From contig JAFDCR010000221.1 in assembly GCA_019312685.1 (NCBI GenBank), positions 1 through 5,637 on the forward strand: a stretch of 5,637 nucleotides of DNA, in the 5' to 3' direction. The notes beneath the pieces were generated by a model that had not been told where the DNA came from, ran no database searches, and worked only from the letters and a program-made list of their open reading frames with translations. This document shows positions 1 to 4,623 of this stretch, in pieces. Made by a program: the position numbers and the translations under genes. The DNA comes from Deltaproteobacteria bacterium. Its GTDB lineage: Bacteria; Desulfobacterota; Desulfobulbia; Desulfobulbales; BM004. Each line of letters opens with the position of its first letter. Position 1 is the stretch's first letter.

Positions 1-258
1 GATCTTCTTCTCGGCCAAGCCTTCCTTGAGGTCGCTGGCAGCAAGATCCAATGTGTTTTCAACGGCTTTTTCCAGGTTAACCTTGAGAACCAGATGCATG
101 CCGCCCTGCAGATCAAGTCCCAGTCTCAATCCTTCAGGGGCCAAATATTTGCTTATCCACTTCGGTGCTCCTTTATAGAGGGTCGGTGTCAGAATGATCC
201 CGGCCGAGACGATCATGAGCAGCAAAAGCGCTATTTTCCATTTAAGAGTTTTGTTCAT
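1..258 (-). CDS. secD: Protein translocase subunit SecD, N-terminal part (cut by window edge)
   Basis: SecD is an inner-membrane partner of SecF. The pair uses the proton gradient to help pull exported proteins through SecYEG and release them on the periplasmic side. Only the first 86 residues are in the window; the gene continues past position 1. The sequence shows a short charged N-terminus (MNKTLKWK), a hydrophobic segment at about residues 9-28 that should be the first membrane helix, then the SecD hallmark GLRLGLDLQGGMHLVLKV at residues 43-60, which opens the first periplasmic domain. The ATG at 258-256 is supported by a good Shine-Dalgarno AAGGAG (complement of 267-272), 8 nt upstream. 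Its promoter is read at 430-457. No yajC lies directly upstream, where many bacteria have yajC-secD-secF; here the upstream gene is larB. Whether secF follows cannot be seen. The identification rests on the highly characteristic motif. Confidence 0.93.
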   Translation of the reverse strand, partial: MNKTLKWKIALLLLMIVSAGIILTPTLYKGAPKWISKYLAPEGLRLGLDLQGGMHLVLKVNLEKAVENTLDLAASDLKEGLAEKKI

Positions 259-282
259 CCAGCAAGCTCCTTCGCTTCGAAA

Positions 283-309
283 AAATTAACTATCCTGAAC
301 AGTTAATTT
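283..309 (-). repeat. AT-rich perfect 9-bp inverted repeat in the secD leader
   Basis: The arms 283-291 and 301-309 (AAATTAACT / AGTTAATTT) are perfectly complementary around a 9-nt loop. Read on the minus strand, the distal arm runs into six consecutive Ts (285-280), ending 21 nt before the secD start codon and 7 nt before its Shine-Dalgarno. The hairpin could be a weak intrinsic terminator or attenuator, an mRNA structure that limits access to the ribosome binding site, or an operator. The stem is nearly all A-T, so its stability in RNA is modest. The repeat itself is certain; its role is inference. Confidence 0.5.
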
Positions 310-327
310 GCCGTAAACAATATTTTT

Positions 328-361
328 AAAGAAAGGGTCCGGCTGAACTCCAGCCTAACCC
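328..361 (-). terminator. Terminator-like hairpin in the secD leader (possible attenuator)
   Basis: On the minus strand a stem forms from ACCC/GGGT (358-361 with 335-338), a 2x2 internal loop, and GGCTG/CAGCC (351-355 with 341-345), closed by a 5-nt loop. The sequence TTTCTTT (complement of 328-334) follows at once. This is the form of a modest intrinsic terminator. It sits about 60-90 nt downstream of the predicted transcription start and about 75 nt before the secD ATG. It could attenuate secD, end a small RNA of about 90-95 nt, or help end read-through from larB. The tail is interrupted by C, so efficiency would be partial. Confidence 0.4.
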
Positions 362-429
362 GGAACAGGTTTCATGCTTGAACTGCTTAATCCTGAAATT
401 CCCTTCACTCCACAGGAAAGAAATAGGCG

Positions 430-457
430 ATTATACCTTAGATAGAGAAAGTGTCAA
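430..457 (-). promoter_or_regulatory. Sigma-70 promoter for secD, consensus -35 and -10
   Basis: Reading the minus strand, TTGACA (complement of 452-457) is followed after 16 nt by TATAAT (complement of 430-435). Both hexamers match the sigma-70 consensus exactly. Transcription should begin near position 423, giving secD a leader of about 165 nt. The promoter lies between the larB stop codon and secD, so secD can be transcribed independently of larB. The match is unlikely to be chance, given its position in a non-coding gap and its correct orientation, although the spacer is one base shorter than the optimum of 17. Confidence 0.8.
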
Positions 458-496
458 ATTGCTTTTACATATTAACCAGCAGGAATAATTCACCTA

Positions 497-1249
497 TTAT
501 TGCCTGTTTATGGCAGCAGCCATACATCCGGCCCCAAAACCGTTGTCAATATTTACAGTTGCCACACCCGGTGCACAGCTGTTGAGCATGCCCAGTAGAG
601 CCGTAATCCCTCCAAATGATGCTCCATAGCCCACACTGGTTGGAACTGCGATTACGGGTTTATCAACCAGGCCTGCAACCACACTCGGCAGGGCACCTTC
701 CATGCCTGCAACAACAATTAAAACAGCTGCACTGCTTAATGCTTCCCTCTGGGACATCACCCGATGCAAACCGGCCACCCCGACATCATACAGTTTATCA
801 ACAGGATGTCCCAGGTAGCGTGCAGTAAAAAATGCCTCTTCGGCGACCGCCATATCAGATGTCCCTGCAGATATGACCAGAATTGTTCCCCTACACTCCT
901 GATCAACTTTTTTTTCAATATTGCCTATCAGCATTCCGGCAGTTTCATGGTAGGTCAGTCCCTTAATTTTATTGCAAATCTTTTCCGCCTTCTCAGGACT
1001 TACCCTGGTGGCCATAACCAGTGATGGTTTGTCCAGCATAGCGTCAAAAATCAACCCGATCTGCTCTGCGCTTTTATCTTCACCGTATACTACTTCAGGG
1101 AATCCTGTCCGCAGAGCCCGCTGGTGATCAAGACAGGCAAAATCCGTGGTCTCAGAGGGCCAACCTTTAAGCTGTTTTACAGCTTCTGCAATATCAATGG
1201 AACCTTCCCTGACATTTTCAAGCAGCTTTCTTATTTGGCTTTCATTCAT
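497..1249 (-). CDS. larB: LarB, nickel-pincer cofactor biosynthesis (P2CMN synthase)
   Basis: LarB carboxylates the pyridinium ring of nicotinic acid adenine dinucleotide and cleaves off AMP. The product, pyridinium-3,5-biscarboxylic acid mononucleotide, is then turned into the nickel-pincer nucleotide of lactate racemase and related enzymes by LarE and LarC. The 250-residue length matches the family (about 250). The N-terminal part carries the LarB-specific stretch around residues 41-63 (GFPEVVYGEDKS at 49-60). The C-terminal half is PurE-like: SAGTSD at 127-132, YDVGVAGLHR at 154-163, GMEGALPSVVAGL at 182-194, VPTSVGYG at 202-209 and NSCAPGVATVNIDNGFGAG at 223-241. By eye, Cys225 corresponds to the cysteine reported to bind the dinucleotide in the Lactobacillus plantarum enzyme. 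The start ATG at 1249 has only a weak ribosome site (GGA about 9 nt upstream). No larC or larE is visible. The older label 'AIR carboxylase-like, PurE family' refers to the same family. Confidence 0.93.
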   Translation of the reverse strand: MNESQIRKLLENVREGSIDIAEAVKQLKGWPSETTDFACLDHQRALRTGFPEVVYGEDKSAEQIGLIFDAMLDKPSLVMATRVSPEKAEKICNKIKGLTYHETAGMLIGNIEKKVDQECRGTILVISAGTSDMAVAEEAFFTARYLGHPVDKLYDVGVAGLHRVMSQREALSSAAVLIVVAGMEGALPSVVAGLVDKPVIAVPTSVGYGASFGGITALLGMLNSCAPGVATVNIDNGFGAGCMAAAINRQ

Positions 1250-1453
1250 GACTTTAAATCCGTGACATAGTATTACTTAAGTTGATTTTCGTCTGCCTTT
1301 GAATACTCAATCCGATGTTGCCTTTCCACGGTAAAATTTACTCTACTTCCAAGTCTATTGCATTCCTGCTGCAAGTTTCCTAGAATATCAGATAATCTGC
1401 AAGCTATCCTATGTTTTCAAAACCTATAAACATTATTCAGAAAACCTCAACAG
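1250..1453. other. Divergent intergenic region between larB and the CDF gene
   Basis: About 200 nt of AT-rich DNA separate the larB start (leftward) from the CDF start (rightward), so it must hold the promoters or leaders of both. A rightward promoter candidate is listed separately. I found no convincing -35/-10 pair facing larB. A 7-bp direct repeat CTGCAAG occurs at 1369-1375 and 1397-1403, flanking the -10 candidate of the rightward promoter; it may be chance. There is no hairpin resembling a known riboswitch that I can recognise. Confidence 0.5.
1358..1386 (+). promoter_or_regulatory. Weak sigma-70-type promoter candidate for the CDF-prmA-rsmE operon
   Basis: TTGCAT (1358-1363) and TAGAAT (1381-1386) are separated by 17 nt. 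The -10 box matches five of six consensus bases, but the -35 box matches only TTG. Transcription would start near 1393, about 60 nt before the CDF start. The position and spacing fit, but the match is weak enough to arise by chance in AT-rich DNA. Confidence 0.3.
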
Positions 1454-2458
1454 GTGATGCAAAAAAACAATTCCATCCAGAACAACAGGGCAATGCAAAT
1501 AGCGGCAAGGGTGGCATTTGTCACCTCGCTTGTTCTGCTTTTGGCAAAATTCGGTGCCTATTTCCTTACCGATTCAAAAGCAATACTGTCTGATGCCATA
1601 GAATCCACTATTAATGTTATCACGGCAGCTTTTCTAATGCTTTCCATTGCTGTCAGCAGCAAACCGGTGGATGAAAACCATCCGTACGGCCACGGCAAGA
1701 TAGAATCATTTTCTGCCGGCCTGGAGGGCGGTCTTATTATTTTGGCAGCTGTTGCCATCCTCCTGGAGGCAGTTCCTGCTTTTTTCACACCGCAGCCACC
1801 CAGAAACCTGGGTTCGGGAATATATATTATCGGCGCAGCAGGGGTAATTAACCTGATTGTCGGCGCCTATCTTCTGCAAGCCGGCAAAAAGTATAAATCA
1901 GAAGCCCTCAGTGCTGACGGCAGACACCTCCTCACGGATTTCTATACCAGTGCCGGTGTCATCATCGGGTTATTGCTTTACAGTCTTACAGGATTCCTCT
2001 GGCTTGATCCATTGGTCGCCTGCCTGGTAGCGCTCAATATTCTCATTCCCGGTATTCGGCTGTTAGCGAAATCATTTAAAAATCTGATGGACGAAGCCGA
2101 ACCTGAACTCCTGGAGCGGATTGTACAGGGACTCAACACAATCAAAAAGCCGGGCTGGCTTTATCCTCACAAGTTAAGGGCTTTGCGTTCAGGGAGATAC
2201 CACCATGTTGATCTGCATATTTCCCTTCCCCATTACTGGACCTTAACCCAGGTACATGAAGCTGAGCAGGAGATAACAAAAGCTCTACTGGAGGCCATCG
2301 GCGAGGAAGGTGACATTATGATCCACGTAGATCCGTGCGAGCCTCCCTACTGTCCAGTCTGCGAGGTTGATGACTGTTCTGAAAGAAAGACCGCTTTCAG
2401 AAATACCACCCACTGGTCCGTCAATGAGGTTATCTCAGCCAGAGCCGAGAACAACTGA
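1454..2458 (+). CDS. Cation diffusion facilitator (CDF) family metal efflux protein with Cys-rich C-terminus
   Basis: CDF proteins are inner-membrane antiporters that expel divalent metals (Zn, Fe, Mn, Co, Ni or Cd, depending on clade) in exchange for protons. The 334-residue protein shows six likely membrane segments, at about 17-38, 43-67, 88-110, 121-142, 163-180 and 183-205. It also has the family motif HPYGHGK at 76-82 and LMDEAEP at 211-217. The cytoplasmic domain (about 210-334) includes HHVDLHISLP at 250-259 and ends in a cysteine cluster, C295, C300, C303 and C308 (CX4CX2CX4C). The transport site in helix 5 is the usual HxxxD (H158, D162), but helix 2 has E50 and N54 where many Zn transporters have H/D and D. 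The metal therefore cannot be assigned. The start is GTG at 1454 or, equally likely, the adjacent ATG at 1457; neither has a clear Shine-Dalgarno, and an in-frame stop at 1427 rules out a much longer protein. It is the first gene of a probable operon with prmA and rsmE. Confidence 0.9.
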   Translation: MMQKNNSIQNNRAMQIAARVAFVTSLVLLLAKFGAYFLTDSKAILSDAIESTINVITAAFLMLSIAVSSKPVDENHPYGHGKIESFSAGLEGGLIILAAVAILLEAVPAFFTPQPPRNLGSGIYIIGAAGVINLIVGAYLLQAGKKYKSEALSADGRHLLTDFYTSAGVIIGLLLYSLTGFLWLDPLVACLVALNILIPGIRLLAKSFKNLMDEAEPELLERIVQGLNTIKKPGWLYPHKLRALRSGRYHHVDLHISLPHYWTLTQVHEAEQEITKALLEAIGEEGDIMIHVDPCEPPYCPVCEVDDCSERKTAFRNTTHWSVNEVISARAENN

Positions 2459-2482
2459 ATCAATACGCTTCATTCAACCATT

Positions 2483-3463
2483 ATGCCCGAATCCAAATCC
2501 TATCACCGGACTGCCAGAATCTGGGAAAAAATTGTCGTTGAAACAGATTCCCGCATGACAGAGGCGATTGCAGCGTACCTTGCGGCTCTGTCCGGCAGCG
2601 GCGTTGAAATATCCACTGTTCAGGACGACCGGATAAATATAAAAAACGGGCCGGTCAGCAGCGAAAAAATTATTGCCTATAGGTTATTAGATTCACCTGA
2701 AAATGATAGAAATGAGAATCCGGAAATAACAGCTGGTCTCAGGGAATTTCTTGAGCGGCTGTCTCATATCTTTCCCGATTGCCCTCCGCCAAGATTCAGG
2801 ACCGACATGCTGGAAGAGGAGGACTGGGGCAAAATCTGGAAAAGTTTTTTCAGAACATTCCAGGTCACTCCAACTCTGACCATCAAACCTTCATGGGAAG
2901 AAGACAGTCAAGCCGGTGCCGATGACCTTGACAACCTTGTAATTGAAATGGACCCCGGCCTGGCCTTCGGCACCGGTCATCATGCGAGCACCCAGTTAGC
3001 CCTCCTGCTCCTGGAGCAGCTCTTTCTGGAAAATGATGTTCAATCTTTCACAGAAATCCTGGATGTGGGTACAGGATCGGGTATCCTGGCAATGGGCTGC
3101 GCCCTTTTCGGGGGAGAGAATATTCTGGCAGTTGACAATGACCCGGATGCAGTAGAAGCGGCAGCCGCGAACGTAAAAAGGAACCTGTTGAACGACAAAA
3201 TAATGGTCAGTGCTCAGGATGTCGTATCATTACAATCCGGATTTGACCTGATTGTTGCCAATATAACCCGTGACACCCTCACTGACATGGCTGATACCTT
3301 GACCGGCCTTCTTAATCCTGGAGGATATCTCGTTCTGTCAGGCATAATGAAAGGCGACCAGGAAAATTCCATCCGAGAGGTTTACACCGGTAAAGGGTTG
3401 AACTTTATTCAATCCATTACCAGGGATGAATGGGCCGCCTTGCTATTGCAGAAAATCAATTAA
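2483..3463 (+). CDS. prmA: Ribosomal protein L11 methyltransferase PrmA
   Basis: PrmA is a cytoplasmic enzyme that uses S-adenosylmethionine to trimethylate amino groups of ribosomal protein L11. The N-terminal substrate-recognition domain (about 14-100) starts with the typical W-x-x-I-x-V pattern (W14). The linker holds EDWGKIWKSFF at 113-123. The catalytic domain has the family signature MDPGLAFGTGHHAST at 156-170, the SAM-binding loop DVGTGSGIL at 194-202, the acidic strand end AVDNDPDAV at 216-224, and VANIT at 258-262 followed by LSGIM at 285-289. Most family members have NIL rather than NIT at that site. The 326-residue length is slightly above the usual 290-315 because of 13 residues before W14. 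The ATG at 2483 lacks a recognisable Shine-Dalgarno and lies 24 nt after the CDF stop, so translation may depend on coupling to that gene. The next in-frame ATG (M25, at 2555) would cut the first conserved strand, so I keep 2483. Confidence 0.92.
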   Translation: MPESKSYHRTARIWEKIVVETDSRMTEAIAAYLAALSGSGVEISTVQDDRINIKNGPVSSEKIIAYRLLDSPENDRNENPEITAGLREFLERLSHIFPDCPPPRFRTDMLEEEDWGKIWKSFFRTFQVTPTLTIKPSWEEDSQAGADDLDNLVIEMDPGLAFGTGHHASTQLALLLLEQLFLENDVQSFTEILDVGTGSGILAMGCALFGGENILAVDNDPDAVEAAAANVKRNLLNDKIMVSAQDVVSLQSGFDLIVANITRDTLTDMADTLTGLLNPGGYLVLSGIMKGDQENSIREVYTGKGLNFIQSITRDEWAALLLQKIN

Positions 3464-3481
3464 AAAAACGATGAGGACTCT

Positions 3482-4231
3482 ATGCGCCGATTTTTTGTAG
3501 ATCCGGAAAACATCACCGGTTCAACCGCAATCCTGATTGACCAGGAAGCCCATCATGTCGCAAAGGTTCTGCGTCTGAAAACCGGCACAACCATCACCCT
3601 GTTCGACGGAAGCGGCTCGTATTATGAAGCGCTACTGACGAAAATTTCTCCCGGCCTGATTGAAACAAAGATAGTCGCCATTACCCCGTACATCGACACC
3701 GGTGATGAATCCCGGCCGACACTGCACCTTGCAATGGGGCTGCTCAAGGGCAAGAAAATGGATATTGTAATCCAGAAGACAACAGAACTCGGAGTTGACA
3801 CCCTGCATTCCTTTTATTCCCGTTACTGCGCAGTAAAAGAACATAGTGACAAACGTTTATCGCGTTGGGAAAAAATAGCCTTGGAGGCATGCAAGCAGAG
3901 CAACCGCCCCAAACCACCGTCAATAACTCCACCACAGGACTTCGACAGCCTGCTTGCCGTATCAGGAAATGATAAGCACGATTTACGGCTAATTTTCTGG
4001 GAAAATCAGACCGGACAAAAATCCATCCGAGAAATTTTTACCCAAGTTGAAAAAATCCATTCCATAATGATCATCATCGGCCCGGAGGGCGGGTTCAGCC
4101 CCGATGAAGTCGACCGGGCTGTTGATGCCGGCTTTGAACCCGTGACCATGGGCACCAGGATCTTAAGGGCGGAAACAGCTGCCATTGCTGCAGTATCTGT
4201 TATCCAGCATGAATTGGGCAATCTGGCCTGA
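3482..4231 (+). CDS. rsmE: 16S rRNA (uracil(1498)-N(3))-methyltransferase RsmE
   Basis: RsmE methylates N3 of U1498 (E. coli numbering) in helix 44 of 16S rRNA within the 30S subunit, using S-adenosylmethionine. It belongs to the SPOUT class with a trefoil knot. The protein has the usual length of 249 residues. The N-terminal PUA-like RNA-binding domain (about 1-70) includes HHVAKVLRLKTG at 24-35. The SPOUT domain shows KGKKMDIVIQKTTELGV at 89-105, EACKQSNR at 135-142, the SAM-binding loop IGPEGGFSPDEV at 199-210 and MGTRILRAETAAIAA at 223-237. All the expected motifs are present and the frame is intact. The ATG at 3482 has a Shine-Dalgarno GAGG at 3473-3476, 5 nt upstream. The gene begins 18 nt after the prmA stop, and prmA-rsmE is a frequent pairing in bacteria, which supports both calls. 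It is probably the last gene of the operon. Confidence 0.95.
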   Translation: MRRFFVDPENITGSTAILIDQEAHHVAKVLRLKTGTTITLFDGSGSYYEALLTKISPGLIETKIVAITPYIDTGDESRPTLHLAMGLLKGKKMDIVIQKTTELGVDTLHSFYSRYCAVKEHSDKRLSRWEKIALEACKQSNRPKPPSITPPQDFDSLLAVSGNDKHDLRLIFWENQTGQKSIREIFTQVEKIHSIMIIIGPEGGFSPDEVDRAVDAGFEPVTMGTRILRAETAAIAAVSVIQHELGNLA

Positions 4232-4431
4232 ACAGTCTACTCAATATCACATTTCCTGATTTTAGAAAAAGCCGCCCAAAAGCAACCACTTAAAATAAGG
4301 AATTACCATAGATAATATGTATCCTTACATTTTCCCGGGACAGTTGCCCCCAACATTAACAGGTGTTTTGCATGTTTGGTGACAAACCGGTAAAATAATT
4401 TATCCCTGTTCGTAAAAAATATTCGACTGCG

Positions 4432-4466
4432 GGGCCTGGGCCCAATTATTTACTATTTTTTATTTT
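4432..4466 (+). terminator. Possible intrinsic terminator: GC palindrome followed by T-rich tract
   Basis: GGGCC-TG-GGCCC (4432-4443) is a perfect palindrome. As RNA it can only fold as a four-pair GC stem with a CTGG tetraloop. It is followed by AA and then a T-rich stretch (4446-4466) with a run of six Ts at 4455-4460. The stem is short and the T-run is not immediately adjacent, so this is a weak candidate for ending the CDF-prmA-rsmE transcript about 200 nt beyond rsmE. It could equally be a protein-binding site. Confidence 0.25.
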
Positions 4467-4512
4467 AGAGTCAGTTTATCGTTTGCCGGGCCTATGGCTG
4501 ATTCACTGAATT

Positions 4513-4540
4513 ACGGCAGATGAAGCATCCTTTCTGCCGT
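4513..4540. repeat. 8-bp perfect inverted repeat upstream of the activator gene
   Basis: The arms ACGGCAGA (4513-4520) and TCTGCCGT (4533-4540) are exact reverse complements separated by 12 nt. Centre-to-centre spacing is 20 bp, about two helical turns, which would suit a dimeric DNA-binding protein. Neither strand has a T-run after it, so it does not look like a terminator. It lies about 38 bp upstream of the -24/-12 promoter candidate. An activator or repressor site is a reasonable guess, possibly for the adjacent regulator itself, but no consensus is known to me. Confidence 0.45.
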
Positions 4541-4577
4541 CTGCCTGATAAGGGTCTGAATTTTGCTGTGATGTCTC

Positions 4578-4593
4578 TGGGTATATTATTGCA
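4578..4593 (+). promoter_or_regulatory. Candidate sigma-54 (-24/-12) promoter for the activator gene
   Basis: TGG at 4578-4580 and TTGCA at 4589-4593 place the invariant GG and GC exactly 10 nt apart, as sigma-54 promoters require. The -12 half matches TTGCA fully, but the -24 half (TGGGTA against TGGCAC) is partial. Transcription would begin around 4604, just ahead of the ribosome site at 4615-4619. Such a site would suggest autoregulation by the sigma-54 activator. A competing weaker arrangement (GG at 4553-4554, TTGC at 4563-4566) is present upstream, so chance matches are clearly possible here. Confidence 0.35.
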
Positions 4594-4623
4594 AAGATTC
4601 TATGATGAAACCTCGGAGGAGAT

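Larger units (their letters stand above)
4232..4623. other. 392-nt intergenic region between rsmE and the sigma-54 activator gene
   Basis: This AT-rich stretch follows the rsmE stop and precedes a new rightward gene. No convincing protein gene is present on either strand. The structures I can point to are listed separately: a GC-rich palindrome with a T-rich tail near 4432-4466, an 8-bp inverted repeat at 4513-4540 and a -24/-12 promoter candidate at 4578-4593. Smaller items are a stem GTTTG/CAAAC with a GTGA loop (4374-4387), a perfect 11-bp palindrome ATTCACTGAAT (4501-4511), and a 21-codon frame from 4317 to 4382 without a usable ribosome site. The region from 4232 to about 4315 shows nothing I can interpret, and no terminator directly follows rsmE. 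Confidence 0.6.

Noticed and set aside
94..306. A 70-codon plus-strand frame opposite secD
   Set aside because: It is the antisense of a clear SecD N-terminus and continues into its leader; there is no ribosome site or domain.
484..501. AATAAT/ATTATT inverted repeat over the larB stop codon as a terminator
   Set aside because: The stem is only A-T pairs with no T-run after it on the minus strand, so it is unlikely to terminate transcription.
1411..1593. A 60-codon plus-strand frame starting ahead of the CDF gene
   Set aside because: It overlaps the CDF coding start in another frame and has no protein-family features, while the CDF frame has clear membrane segments and motifs.
4317..4382. 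A 21-codon plus-strand frame (MYPYIFPGQL...) in the gap after rsmE
   Set aside because: The nearest AGGA is about 17 nt upstream, too far to act as a ribosome site, and the peptide resembles nothing I recognise. A frame this short is expected by chance.
4372..4398. An 8-codon plus-strand frame with AGGTG 6 nt upstream
   Set aside because: It is far too short to be supported by sequence alone, and there is no associated attenuator or conserved context.
4331..4400. Possible riboswitch, prompted by the GNRA-closed hairpin and short conserved-looking segments
   Set aside because: I could not build the pairings of a GEMM (cyclic-di-GMP) or other riboswitch class that I know; only an isolated 5-bp stem is present.
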